Below, piece by piece: positions 34,894-45,061 of a DNA stretch of 64,000 nt. Under the pieces are notes generated by a model. The model saw only the letters and a program-made list of their open reading frames with translations, ran no database searches and was not told the DNA's origin. Both the position numbers and the translations under genes were made by a program. The stretch spans positions 2,666,001 to 2,730,000 of the forward strand of contig NZ_CP013380.1 of assembly GCF_001513745.1 (NCBI RefSeq), written 5' to 3'. Position 1 is the first letter of the stretch. Every line of letters begins with the position of its first letter. The stretch is from Burkholderia humptydooensis. Lineage in GTDB: Bacteria > Pseudomonadota > Gammaproteobacteria > Burkholderiales > Burkholderiaceae.

Positions 34894-36090
34894 ATGTCCT
34901 CGCAGCCTCGCCACTCCGCCGGCGCGACCGGCCACTACTCGCGCAGCCTGTTGCTGCTGCTCGCGACGATCGCCGGCGTATCGGTCGCGAACATCTATTA
35001 CAACCAGCCGCTCCTCGACAGCTTCCGCGCGTCGTTTCCAGGCAGCGCGTCGTGGATCGGCGTCGTGCCCACCGCGACGCAGCTCGGCTACGCGACGGGC
35101 ATGTTCGTGCTCGCGCCGCTCGGCGATCGCTTCGACCGGCGCACGCTGATCCTGTTGCAGATCGCCGGGCTGTCCGCCGCGCTGATCGCGGCCGCGGCCG
35201 CGCCGACGCTCGCCGTGCTCGCGGCCGCGAGCCTCGCGATCGGCATCCTCGCGACGATCGCGCAGCAGGCGGTGCCGTTCGCCGCCGAGATCGCGCCGCC
35301 CGCGGAGCGAGGGCAGGCGGTCGGCACCGTGATGAGCGGCCTGTTGCTCGGCATCCTGCTCGCGCGCACGGCGGCGGGCTTCGTCGCCGAATATTTCGGC
35401 TGGCGCGCGGTGTTCGGCGCGTCGGTCGCGGCGCTCGCCGCGCTCGCGGCCGTGATCGTCGCGCGCCTGCCGCGCAGCTCGCCGACGTCGACGCTGCCCT
35501 ACGGCAAGCTGCTCGCGTCGATGTGGCACCTTGCACGGGAGTTGCGCGGGCTGCGCGAGGCGTCGATGACGGGCGCCGCGATCTTCGCCGCGTTCAGCGC
35601 GTTCTGGCCGGTGCTCACGCTGCTGCTCGCGGGCGCGCCATTCCATCTCGGCCCGCAGGCGGCCGGCCTCTTCGGGATCGTCGGCGCGGCGGGCGCGCTC
35701 GCCGCGCCGTACGCGGGCCGCTTCGCCGACAAGCGCGGGCCGCGCGCGATCATCTCGCTCGCGATCGCGCTGATCGCCGTCTCGTTCGTGATCTTCGCGC
35801 TGTCGGGCACGAGCATCGTCGGGCTCGTGATCGGCGTGATCGTGCTCGACGTCGGCGTGCAGGCCGCGCAGATCTCGAACCAGTCGCGCATCTATGCGCT
35901 GAAGCCCGATGCGCGCAGCCGCGTGAACACCGTATTCATGGTCTGCTACTTCATCGGCGGCGCGATCGGCTCGTCCGCGGGCGTCGCCGCGTGGCGCGCG
36001 ACGGGCTGGCTCGGCATGTGCGCGGTCGCGCTGCTGTTCACGTGCGCCGCGGCATTCGTTCACTATCGCGGCGGCGCGCGATCGCGGTGA
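34894..36090 (+). CDS. MFS transporter (DHA1-type)
   Basis: A 398-residue major-facilitator protein with 12 predicted transmembrane segments. It begins its fold with LATIAGVSVANIYYNQPLLDSF and carries the loop 2-3 signature APLGDRFDRRTLIL. The second half starts near GPQAAGLFGIVGAAGALAAP with the loop RFADKRGPRAI. The family exports drugs or small metabolites; the substrate cannot be told. ATG 34894 is chosen, since the upstream in-frame start at 34801 adds a non-conserved Arg-rich extension. Confidence 0.88.
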   Translation: MSSQPRHSAGATGHYSRSLLLLLATIAGVSVANIYYNQPLLDSFRASFPGSASWIGVVPTATQLGYATGMFVLAPLGDRFDRRTLILLQIAGLSAALIAAAAAPTLAVLAAASLAIGILATIAQQAVPFAAEIAPPAERGQAVGTVMSGLLLGILLARTAAGFVAEYFGWRAVFGASVAALAALAAVIVARLPRSSPTSTLPYGKLLASMWHLARELRGLREASMTGAAIFAAFSAFWPVLTLLLAGAPFHLGPQAAGLFGIVGAAGALAAPYAGRFADKRGPRAIISLAIALIAVSFVIFALSGTSIVGLVIGVIVLDVGVQAAQISNQSRIYALKPDARSRVNTVFMVCYFIGGAIGSSAGVAAWRATGWLGMCAVALLFTCAAAFVHYRGGARSR

Positions 36091-36102
36091 GCGCGGCCGC
36101 CG

Positions 36103-37038
36103 CTATTGCACCCGCTGGCGCGCCGGATCGAACACGAACGACAAGCCGACGCTGCCGAGAATCGCGACGGTCGCGATCACGGTCGCGAGCGTGACGGGCT
36201 CGCCGAGCAACAGCGCGCCGAGCGCGACCGCAACGACCGGATTCACGTACATGCAACTGCTCGCGATGATCGGGCTCGTATGGCGGATCAGGTAGCCGTA
36301 CGCGACATACGCGGCCATCGTGCCCGCGAGCATCAGATAGACGAACGCGACGCCGGGCACGAACGCGACGCGCTCGATGCGCTCGCCGAGCAGCCACGCG
36401 ATGCAGGTCGACGCCGCGCCGCCCAGGCCGATCTGCAGCGCGGTCGACAGGAACAGGTCGTGCGGCAGCGCGAGCCGCGCGGCGAGATGCGCGCCGCCCG
36501 CCCAGAAGAGCGCGCCCGCGAGCACGGTGATGCTGCCGAGCGTCGAGCCCGGCGACGACGGCCCGCCCGAGTTCAGCACGACGATCCCGATCATCCCGAG
36601 CGCGACGGCCGCCCATTCGCCGCCCGTGACGCGCCGCCCGGCGACCGACGCGATCACCGTCGCGAAGAGCGGCACCGTCGCGACCATCACTGCGGCCGAG
36701 CCGCTGCTGACGGTGCGCATCCCGAGCGCGATGAGGCCGGAGGACATCGTGACGAGCATCGTGCCGACGAGCGCCGCGTTGCCGATTTCGACGAGCGTCG
36801 GCCGCACCGGCCGGCGCCGCATCGCGAAGATGAACAGCCCGATGCCGGCGAGCAGGTTGCGCAGCCCGGACAGCAGCAGCGGCGGAAACGATTCGAGCGC
36901 GACGTGCAGCGCGAGGTATGTCGAGCCCCATGCGAAATAGATGAACGCGAGCGCGAGCACGACGCGGCCGCTGCGGCTTTGCGGCAGGCGGGGCGGATGG
37001 CGCGCGACGAAGGCGAGGAAACGGTCGAACGGCGTCAT
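36103..37038 (-). CDS. EamA/DMT-family transporter
   Basis: A 311-residue protein with ten predicted transmembrane segments in two EamA repeats: the first begins ALAFIYFAWGSTYLALHVAL, the second SITVLAGALFWAGGAHLAA. The signature SSCMYVNPVVAVALGALLLGEP lies near the C-terminus. It is an exporter of amino acids or other metabolites by family. It converges on the MFS gene with 12 bp between stops. Confidence 0.9.
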   Translation of the reverse strand: MTPFDRFLAFVARHPPRLPQSRSGRVVLALAFIYFAWGSTYLALHVALESFPPLLLSGLRNLLAGIGLFIFAMRRRPVRPTLVEIGNAALVGTMLVTMSSGLIALGMRTVSSGSAAVMVATVPLFATVIASVAGRRVTGGEWAAVALGMIGIVVLNSGGPSSPGSTLGSITVLAGALFWAGGAHLAARLALPHDLFLSTALQIGLGGAASTCIAWLLGERIERVAFVPGVAFVYLMLAGTMAAYVAYGYLIRHTSPIIASSCMYVNPVVAVALGALLLGEPVTLATVIATVAILGSVGLSFVFDPARQRVQ

Positions 37039-37414
37039 CGGTCAGCCCGCCCGCGCGAAGCGCCGCGCGGTCGAACGCCGCGCGATGCGGCTGCTGGCGA
37101 GCTGCGCCGAGGAAACCGGGATGACGGAAGACGATGGCGGGCGAAACGACAGGTCGGAGCGTGCGGCGGCGAACATGACCGAAGGGGACGAACGGGCTCG
37201 AAAACGGGACTCGAAAACGGGACTCGAAAACGGGACTCGGAAGCGGGACTCGGAAGCGGGACTCGAATGATGACGCGTGCGGCCGAGCGGCTGCTTGTCG
37301 TCAGCATTATGCATTAAGGAATGGAAAACGAATGCCTGCTCGAATCGAACGCGCGGCCAGTGACGTTTCGGCGCGACATTTCGCGCGCGGCCCACGCCAC
37401 CCCGCACGCCCGCT
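37039..37414. other. Intergenic region with a minisatellite
   Basis: No gene is seen. The right half lies just 3' of the molybdopterin enzyme gene; the left half is upstream of the EamA gene. Its main feature is the tandem repeat at 37193-37269. Confidence 0.5.
37193..37269. repeat. 13-bp tandem repeat, about six units
   Basis: Units of CGGGACTCGAAAA (37205-37230, two copies), CGGGACTCGGAAG (37231-37256, two copies), a partial CGGGACTCGAATG (37257-37269) and a 12-bp degenerate first unit (37193-37204). The order of variants suggests expansion by slippage. It lies upstream of the EamA gene on its coding strand. Confidence 0.88.
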
Positions 37415-38206
37415 TCACGAACCGCCGAACCAGTTGTACCCCTGGTCGACCCAATATCCGCCCGGATACGTGTTGGTCACGAATATCTCCATGATGTGCT
37501 TCGGATTCTTGTAGCCGAGCTTGGTCGGCATCCGCAGCTTCATCGGAAATCCGTATTCGGGCGGCAGCCGCCGGCCGTCGTATTCGAATGCGAGCAGCGT
37601 TTGCGGGTGCAGCGCGGTCGGCATGTCGATGCTCTCGTAATAGTCGTCCGCGCATTTGAAGCCGACGTATTTCGCGGTCGTGTCCGCGCCGGCGCGGCGC
37701 AGGAATTCGCGAAACGGCGCGCCGCCCCAGCGGCCGATCGCGCTCCAGCCCTCGACACAGATGTGCCGCGTGATCTGCTCCGCATGCGGCAGCGCGTACA
37801 GCTCCGGCAGCGTCCAGCTTCGCTTGCCGGTGACGAGGCCTGACACGGCGAGCCGAAAGTCGCCGGCGTCGACGCGCGGCACCTCGTCGATTCCGTAGAA
37901 CGCGTTGAACGGGAACGGGCGCGTGATGTCGCTTTCCGTGTACGTCGGCGCGAGCCGCGTCGGGCCGAACAGCCACGCCTGCACGCGATCGTTCGCGCGC
38001 GACACCTTCTCGAGGAAGTCGTCGACCGACGCGTCGTCGCGCAGCGTGCAGCCCGTGAGCATCGCGAGGCCGCCGAGCGTCAGCACGCGCTTGCCGAACA
38101 GGCGCCGCGACGGCAGCGCGAGTTCCTTGCGCACGTCGATCAGGAGCGATGCGCGGTCGATCCGCGCGATGTCGTTCTTGGGCTTTTTCCTGTCGTTTTC
38201 GGACAT
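37415..38206 (-). CDS. Molybdopterin-dependent oxidoreductase, Tat-exported lipoprotein
   Basis: A 263-residue member of the sulfite-oxidase/MsrP fold. The Mo-ligand Cys is in RHICVEGWSAIGRWGG; YVGFKCADDYYESIDMP and YGFPMKLRMPTKLGYKNPK follow. The N-terminus carries a twin-arginine motif SRRLFGK (residues 33-39), a hydrophobic stretch and a lipobox LTGC (Cys53). It should therefore be exported folded with its cofactor and then lipidated, an uncommon pairing for this family. It starts 15 bp after a cytochrome b gene, its likely electron partner. The substrate is unknown. Confidence 0.88.
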   Translation of the reverse strand: MSENDRKKPKNDIARIDRASLLIDVRKELALPSRRLFGKRVLTLGGLAMLTGCTLRDDASVDDFLEKVSRANDRVQAWLFGPTRLAPTYTESDITRPFPFNAFYGIDEVPRVDAGDFRLAVSGLVTGKRSWTLPELYALPHAEQITRHICVEGWSAIGRWGGAPFREFLRRAGADTTAKYVGFKCADDYYESIDMPTALHPQTLLAFEYDGRRLPPEYGFPMKLRMPTKLGYKNPKHIMEIFVTNTYPGGYWVDQGYNWFGGS

Positions 38207-38221
38207 GATGAGTGACTCCTT

Positions 38222-38878
38222 TTAGTGTCCGCGCAGCATCGCGAGCAGCGAGCGCGGCACGAGCGCCGCCATCGCGACATGCACGACGAAGAACGCGACG
38301 AGAAACGCCATCGCCCAGAAGTGCACGACGCGCGCGCTGTCGTAGCCGCCGAGCAGCGCGCGCAGCAGCGGGAACTGCACCGATTTCCAGATCACGAGCC
38401 CGGACAGCACGAGCAGCACGAGATCGGCGATCGCCGCGACGTACGCGGCGCGCTGGACCGCGTTGTAGACGGACAGATCGTCGTGCGACAGCCGGCCGCG
38501 CAGCGCGTCGCACAAGTCGCGCGCGATGCTCTTCACGCTCAGCGGCAGGAACTTGCGCGCAAAGCGCCCGGTCGCGATCGACATCGTCAGATAGAACACG
38601 CCGTTGAAGAACAGCAGCCACATCGCGGCGAAGTGCCATTGCAGCGCGCCGCCGAGCCAGCCGCCGAGCGTCGCGCCGCGCGGGAACGTGAAGCCCGCGT
38701 AGATCGGCGACGCGTCGTAGATCCGCCAGCCCGACAACGCCATCGTCACCGCGGCGACCGCGTTGAGCCAGTGGCTCGCGCGCACCCATCGCGGGTGGAT
38801 CGGTTTGCGCGGGCGGATGGCGGACGTGGTTGCGTGCGTCCCGGCGCGGCTCGCTGCTTCGGTGGTCGCCTGGGTCAT
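38222..38878 (-). CDS. Cytochrome b561-type membrane subunit
   Basis: A 218-residue membrane protein with four or five transmembrane helices and His residues placed for heme b: RASHWLNAVAAVTMALSGW, WHFAAMWLLFFNGVFYL, VVHFWAMAFLVAFFVVHVAM. It should pass electrons between quinol and the molybdopterin lipoprotein encoded 15 bp downstream. ATG 38878 overlaps the stop of a 31-codon ORF (ATGA) that has a better ribosome site, so translation may be coupled. Confidence 0.87.
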   Translation of the reverse strand: MTQATTEAASRAGTHATTSAIRPRKPIHPRWVRASHWLNAVAAVTMALSGWRIYDASPIYAGFTFPRGATLGGWLGGALQWHFAAMWLLFFNGVFYLTMSIATGRFARKFLPLSVKSIARDLCDALRGRLSHDDLSVYNAVQRAAYVAAIADLVLLVLSGLVIWKSVQFPLLRALLGGYDSARVVHFWAMAFLVAFFVVHVAMAALVPRSLLAMLRGH

Positions 38879-38970
38879 TGCGGGGGCTCCGTTGGTCGTC
38901 GCGTGGGGGTGGCGCGGGGCAGCGCGTCGGTTGTTGCGTCGGTGGTTGCGTTCGTCGTCGTCGCGTTCAT
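38875..38970 (-). CDS. 31-codon ORF coupled to the cytochrome b gene
   Basis: ATG 38970 follows a near-perfect AAGGAGGG ribosome site. The peptide begins MNATTTNATTDATTDAL and ends TRRPTEPPQ; it is Thr/Ala-rich with no known domain. Its TGA overlaps the cytochrome b ATG (ATGA), and the cytochrome ATG itself has only a weak site. It may be a coupling leader rather than a functional peptide; alternatively it is the remains of a longer cytochrome N-terminus after a frameshift in the repeated ACGACGAACGCAACC-like tract. Confidence 0.45.
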   Translation of the reverse strand: MNATTTNATTDATTDALPRATPTRRPTEPPQ

Positions 38971-39011
38971 CGGCGGTGCCCTCCTTCGTTGATCGATGGC
39001 GCACGCACCGC

Positions 39012-39836
39012 TCAGCCGCACAGCGGCAAATCGAGCGCCTGCAGCACGTCGCCCGTCGCGGGGTCCTCGACGAACGCCGCGACGCCGTACCGTGCGGCGT
39101 CCGCCGCGCGCAGGTTCGCGGGCAGCGGCAGCGCGCGCCGCACGTCGAGCGGCGCGCCCGCATCGCCCGTCGCGGCGAGCGGCCCGATCCATTGACGCAC
39201 GACGCGCTCGTGACGCAGCGTCGCGCCGCGGTTCTCGCCCGCGCGCACCGGCGATTCGATGCCGTTCTCGTACAGCACGAGATATGCGTCGAGCACGCGC
39301 GGCGCGCCGGCGCGCGGCGTCACGGACAGCGCGACGTCGAGCGCGTCCGCGCGCCGTGCGGCGGACAGCGCGATGCCCACGCGCGCGGGCTCGGCGGCCG
39401 TCGCGACGACGCGCCGCGCGAACGCGTCCGCATCGCGCCAATCACGCAGCTCGCGGCCGCCGACCGCGATCTCCGGCGTATAGACGAAGCGGCCGCCGCC
39501 GCGCGCGGCGAGCGCGTGCTGCCGCTCGGTGAAGCGATGCTGCGCGAAGCGGTCGGTCCAGCCCAGGCCGTCCCAGTAATCGACGTGCAGCGCGAGCGGC
39601 ACGACGCGCAGCGCGGCATGGTGCGCGGCCAGCCGCGCGAGCCAGTCGTCGGCGGGCGGGCAACTGCTGCAGCCCTCGCTCGTGTAGAGCTCGACGAGCG
39701 CCTGCCGGCCGTCGGGACTGCGGGCGACGCAGGCGCCGCCCGCCGCCGCTTGCGCGATGCTCGCCGCGGCAAGCACGAGCGTCGCCGCGACGGCGCGCAT
39801 CGAAACGGAAAATGAAATCGACATATCGAAGCTCAT
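39012..39836 (-). CDS. DUF1223 thioredoxin-like secreted protein
   Basis: A 274-residue precursor with a Sec signal peptide ending near AQAAAGGA. The mature part has VELYTSEGCSSCPPADDWLARL, the DUF1223 Cys pair in a thioredoxin-like fold, then LHVDYWDGLGWTDRF and QHRFTERQHALAAR, both family hallmarks. ATG 39836 is used; the ATG at 39800 (MRAVAAT) is also possible. It is upstream of the cytochrome b/molybdopterin genes and may take part in periplasmic redox with them (inference). Confidence 0.88.
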   Translation of the reverse strand: MSFDMSISFSVSMRAVAATLVLAAASIAQAAAGGACVARSPDGRQALVELYTSEGCSSCPPADDWLARLAAHHAALRVVPLALHVDYWDGLGWTDRFAQHRFTERQHALAARGGGRFVYTPEIAVGGRELRDWRDADAFARRVVATAAEPARVGIALSAARRADALDVALSVTPRAGAPRVLDAYLVLYENGIESPVRAGENRGATLRHERVVRQWIGPLAATGDAGAPLDVRRALPLPANLRAADAARYGVAAFVEDPATGDVLQALDLPLCG

Positions 39837-39996
39837 CGGTCGAAGCCGGCGCGCGGGCGCGATGCGCGCCGCACGCCGGCGGGCACGACGCGCCCCGGCT
39901 TCCCGCGGCGCCACGCGCCGCGGGACGAAGGCCGCCCGAACAGCGCGCGGGCGACCGAGCCGTTCGCGTCATGAAAGACGCCGGGAACGGCGCCGC

Positions 39997-40242
39997 TCAG
40001 TTCGACATCGGGCTCATCTTGCCGGACGACATCGGCTTTTTCATCGCGTCCTTCGACATGTGATCCGCCTTCATGCCGCCCTTCGCCATGTGATCCTGCT
40101 TCTTGCCCATCCGGTCCTTCGACATCGCATCCTTCGACATCGCCATGCCGTCCTTCGACATCGCATCGTTCTGCGCATGGGCGAACGGCGCGGCGAACGC
40201 GAGACCGGCGACACAGGCGAAAGCAATGAGATTCCTTTTCAT
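39997..40242 (-). CDS. Pentapeptide MXKDX-repeat protein
   Basis: An 81-residue secreted protein: a signal peptide (CVAGLAFAAPFAHA), then repeats of MSKD-x, MAMSKD and KKQDHMAKGGM, very rich in Met, Lys and Asp. This matches the MXKDX-repeat family of Burkholderiales, of unknown function; Met-rich periplasmic peptides of this kind are often suspected of metal binding. The ISL3 insertion sequence begins only 83 bp upstream of its start, so the natural promoter may be interrupted. Confidence 0.86.
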   Translation of the reverse strand: MKRNLIAFACVAGLAFAAPFAHAQNDAMSKDGMAMSKDAMSKDRMGKKQDHMAKGGMKADHMSKDAMKKPMSSGKMSPMSN

Positions 40243-40316
40243 GGGATAGCTCCATCATTATTGGTTGAGGAGCCGAATAGTCGGGAGGCGGCGGCAGATA
40301 TGACACCGACGCGCAA

Positions 40317-41637
40317 AAATTTTTGGTTCATCGCGGATTACCGGGGAACGCGGCGCGGATCTTGAGAAAGAAGTATTCCTCGTCGCGGTACCCGTAAGCC
40401 CGACGCTTGATGACCTTGATGGTGTTGTTGATGCCTTCGACGATGCTGGTATTAAGCGGATGTCGGCAGCGGGCCACGATTCCGTGCCAGTAACCCTGCA
40501 GGCGCTGCGCAAACAGTTGCAGCGCGGCAATTCCGCTTTGCCGGGCTTGCTCGATCCATTGTTCCCAGGCCTTTTCCGCCCAGGCAGGCTTGCGGTAGAA
40601 CCAGAGCCGCTTGAGTTCGTCACGTAGCACGTAGACGCACAACAATGGCTGATTGGCGGCCAGCAGTTCCTTCAGATGCACGGACTGCTCGGGCTTCAGG
40701 TTGTGGCGGTTGCGCAGCAGCAACCAGCGGCTGGACTTCAGGACCTTCCGGGCCGGCCGGTCATGGCGCAACTGATTAGCCTGATCGACCCGCACCCGAT
40801 CAATCACCTCACGCCCGTACTTGGCCACGACGTGGAACAGGTCGTAGACGACCTCAGCCTGCGGACACTGCGCTTTGATCTCCAACTCGTAGGCCGTGGT
40901 CATGTCGATGGCCACTGCTTCGATGCGCTCGGCAACACCCGGTGGAAGCTGTTCGAAGAAGGCTCTGGCCGTCTCGCGCGAGCGTCCCGCTCCAATCCAG
41001 AGCACTTGCCGACCAATCGGATCGACCACCACCGTGGCGTAGCGATGACCTTTATGGAGCGCGAACTCGTCCATCGCCAGATAGCGGATCGTCGACCAGT
41101 CAGGATCAGCCACACGCGCTCGCAAGCGCATCTTGTCGATCGATTTGACCGTGTGCCAGCCCAAATCGTAGAAGGCGGCGACCGCCTGCACGCTGGCCGC
41201 CTGCAGCAGTTTCTCGCAGGCCTTGGCAAATCGCTCCGTCACTCGCTGGTAACGGCCCAGCCACGCCAGTTTCTCCAGTCGCGGACCGCCGCAGCGTTCG
41301 CACCAGACTCGGCGGCGGGGGACGTGCAGTACCACCCGGTACTCGAACAGTGGCAGATCGCGCACCCGGCGAACCGTCGTCTCATGAATCTGCTGGCAGC
41401 GTGCACCGCACTGTTCGCAGTACATGACCTTGCTGACCGGCTTCAAATACAGCGACAGCGTACGGCCTTCTCCTTCCGGCCATTCCACCCCCTCTAACCG
41501 ATAGCCGGTCCAGCAACCCAGTGCTTGAAGTGCCTTGCGATCGAGCAATTCTGCCTCCTGACCTCCTTAAAGTCAGGCGTCAGGTTACGCAATCGCCATC
41601 AAACCCTCCACGGTTTCCTGCGATGAACCAAATTTTT
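40317..41637. mobile_element. ISL3-family insertion sequence with 8-bp target duplication
   Basis: The element spans 40325-41629 (1305 bp). Its ends are imperfect inverted repeats beginning GGTTCATCGC on both sides (about 17 of 23 bases match). It is flanked by AAATTTTT at 40317-40324 and 41630-41637, an 8-bp direct duplication as expected for ISL3. It carries one intact transposase gene whose stop lies inside the left repeat, so the copy is probably functional. It sits between the MXKDX gene and the thiC riboswitch. Confidence 0.93.
40328..41548 (-). CDS. ISL3-family transposase
   Basis: A 406-residue intact transposase of normal length. The N-terminal zinc-finger part has CEQCGARC and CERCGGPR. 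The HTH region (FYDLGWHTVKSIDKMRLR) precedes the DDE domain, which shows YLAMDEFALHKGHRYATVVVD, AVAIDMTTAYELEIKAQCP and, near the C-terminus, NTSIVEGINNTIKVIKRRAYGY with the catalytic Glu. The stop codon overlaps the terminal inverted repeat. Confidence 0.94.
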   Translation of the reverse strand: MLDRKALQALGCWTGYRLEGVEWPEGEGRTLSLYLKPVSKVMYCEQCGARCQQIHETTVRRVRDLPLFEYRVVLHVPRRRVWCERCGGPRLEKLAWLGRYQRVTERFAKACEKLLQAASVQAVAAFYDLGWHTVKSIDKMRLRARVADPDWSTIRYLAMDEFALHKGHRYATVVVDPIGRQVLWIGAGRSRETARAFFEQLPPGVAERIEAVAIDMTTAYELEIKAQCPQAEVVYDLFHVVAKYGREVIDRVRVDQANQLRHDRPARKVLKSSRWLLLRNRHNLKPEQSVHLKELLAANQPLLCVYVLRDELKRLWFYRKPAWAEKAWEQWIEQARQSGIAALQLFAQRLQGYWHGIVARCRHPLNTSIVEGINNTIKVIKRRAYGYRDEEYFFLKIRAAFPGNPR

Positions 41638-41821
41638 CGGCACCGGCGATTGCGCCGGCGAGCGACGAAACGCGCTGTCCGCGCGGCGCGAGCGCGTGCG
41701 CGCCCGGTGCGGCTCGCACCGCGCCGCCGCGGCGCAACATGGGCGGCCGGCCGCGCATGCACGCGCAATCGATCTGTCCCCTGTTGAAACCGTCGCAGAC
41801 CCGGTGTATCGTGTGCGCTTG

Positions 41822-41935
41822 CTAACGCGGGGGTCCTGCATTGCGCTCGGTCAAGCGATCGTGCGAAGCGGGTGAGAAATACCCTTTGAACCTGATCTGG
41901 ATAATGCCAGCGCAGGGAAGCGTCAGGGTTTCGCC
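41822..41935 (+). promoter_or_regulatory. TPP riboswitch (THI element)
   Basis: The conserved aptamer cores are present: CGGGGGTCCTGC in the 5' half, GGTGAGAAATACCCTTTGAACCTGATC split over 41871-41897, and GATAATGCCAGCGCAGGGAAGCG at the 3' side, closing with the P1 strand GCGT. It lies 124 bp before the thiC start and should reduce thiC expression when thiamine pyrophosphate is bound. No strong terminator hairpin with U-run follows, so control may be at translation initiation. Confidence 0.93.
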
Positions 41936-41986
41936 GTTGTTCCACGTCAGAATCCCGTCGCGTCGCGAATCTCGTCTCCTGCTTAG

Positions 41987-44005
<2,019 letters not shown>

Positions 44006-44030
44006 TCGGCGCACGCATCTCGCCCCGGAG

Positions 44031-44055
44031 AAGCCCGCCTCGCGCGGGCTTTTTT
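44031..44055 (+). terminator. Intrinsic terminator of thiC
   Basis: Stem AAGCCCGC/GCGGGCTT with a 5-nt loop, followed by a run of T (44050-44055), 25 bp after the thiC stop. Confidence 0.9.
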
Positions 44056-44228
44056 GCGCGCGCGCAACGGCGCGGCGACGCCCGCCGGGAGGGCGAAACA
44101 ATTGATTACGAAAGCGATGGGGCTCTAACAAGTCCTTACAGCGCAAAACGGACCGCCCGCGTAGATTTTGAGCATGGGCGTCGCGTCCGGCGCGCGCCCA
44201 TGCGTCTCTTTCACCTGAGGATTGAACA

Positions 44229-44441
44229 ATGAAATCGATTCGGCGTATTGGGGTGTGCGCAATGCTCATCGCGACGGTCGCGAGCCTGTCGGCTTGCGAC
44301 ACGATGACGACCCGACAACGTAACGCAGCAATCGGCGCGGGCATCGGCGGCGTCGCCGGCGCGGCGATCGGCGGCAACGCCCTGTCGACGATCGGCGGCG
44401 CGGCCGCGGGCGGCCTCGTAGGCAGCCAGGTCGGCAAGTAA
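44229..44441 (+). CDS. Glycine-zipper lipoprotein, OsmB-like
   Basis: A 70-residue precursor with signal peptide and lipobox (LSAC, Cys ~23). The mature part is a glycine-zipper pair: AAIGAGIGGVAGAAIGG, then STIGGAAAGGLVGSQVGK. This matches OsmB-like/SlyB-like small outer-membrane lipoproteins linked to envelope stress. No partner gene is adjacent. ATG 44229 follows TGAGGA. Confidence 0.88.
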   Translation: MKSIRRIGVCAMLIATVASLSACDTMTTRQRNAAIGAGIGGVAGAAIGGNALSTIGGAAAGGLVGSQVGK

Positions 44442-44692
44442 GCCCGCGACTCGGGCGCGCCGCGCCATGCTGCGCCGCGCCGCCCTTGGATGCGGACGAT
44501 GTGCGGCGCGTTCGCCGCGGCGTGCATCGTCCGGCCGTCTTGCGCAACCCGCGCGGCATGATCCATGCAACGATTGCGCCGCGATCGTGCGGCGGAAATG
44601 ATCCGTTACCGTTTCACACAGCGTTTCACACGGGAGCGGTCTAAGCTCGCAAGCATCGAATCCTGCCCCGCACGCACGACTGCGGAATCATC

Positions 44693-44917
44693 ATGAACAA
44701 GACCCTTGTCGCCGCCGCGCTCGCGAGCGTCGCGCTCGCCGGCTGCTATTACCCGTACGGCTATTACCCGGCGACCGGCTACTACCCGGCGCCCGTCGAA
44801 ACCGCCCCCGTGTACGTCGCGCCCGCCTACCCCGCGTATTACTATCCGGCGCCGTCCCTGTCGCTCAATTTCGGCTACTGGAGCGGCGGCGGCCGCGGCT
44901 ACTGGCGCCATCACTGA
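44693..44917 (+). CDS. Small Tyr/Pro-rich lipoprotein
   Basis: A 74-residue precursor with lipobox LAGC (Cys ~18) followed by a low-complexity Tyr/Pro/Ala region: YYPYGYYPATGYYPAPVE, then YPAYYYPAPSLSLNF and the ending GGGRGYWRHH. It resembles short Burkholderia surface lipoproteins of unknown role. The neighbouring glycine-zipper lipoprotein is 251 bp upstream, so the two have separate starts but a similar envelope destination. Confidence 0.78.
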   Translation: MNKTLVAAALASVALAGCYYPYGYYPATGYYPAPVETAPVYVAPAYPAYYYPAPSLSLNFGYWSGGGRGYWRHH

Positions 44918-45061
44918 TTCGTCGCCGCTCGCGCTCGCGCGGCCCGGCCGGCGCGCGCATTCCCGAATCTTGCTGTTTCATCGCGGGCTGAAACGTCGCG
45001 CGATAACGCGGTGTAAGATGCTTGGCCGATCTTCCTTCGACCACCCAGTGTCCGATCCTCG

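Noticed and set aside
37042..37407. 121-residue minus-strand open frame containing the 13-bp repeats
   Set aside because: Low-complexity translation of the minisatellite; no ribosome site or homology.
38890..38970. GTTGTTGCGTCGGTGG-like repeats taken as a CRISPR or tandem array
   Set aside because: Irregular, short and inside the 31-codon ORF region; no repeat-spacer structure. No CRISPR array is seen in the window.
41521..41787. Plus-strand frame crossing the right end of the insertion sequence
   Set aside because: Spans the IS boundary and target duplication; not a gene.
44606..44914. Minus-strand 102-residue frame over the Tyr/Pro-rich lipoprotein
   Set aside because: Antisense of a low-complexity gene; the plus-strand lipobox protein is better supported.
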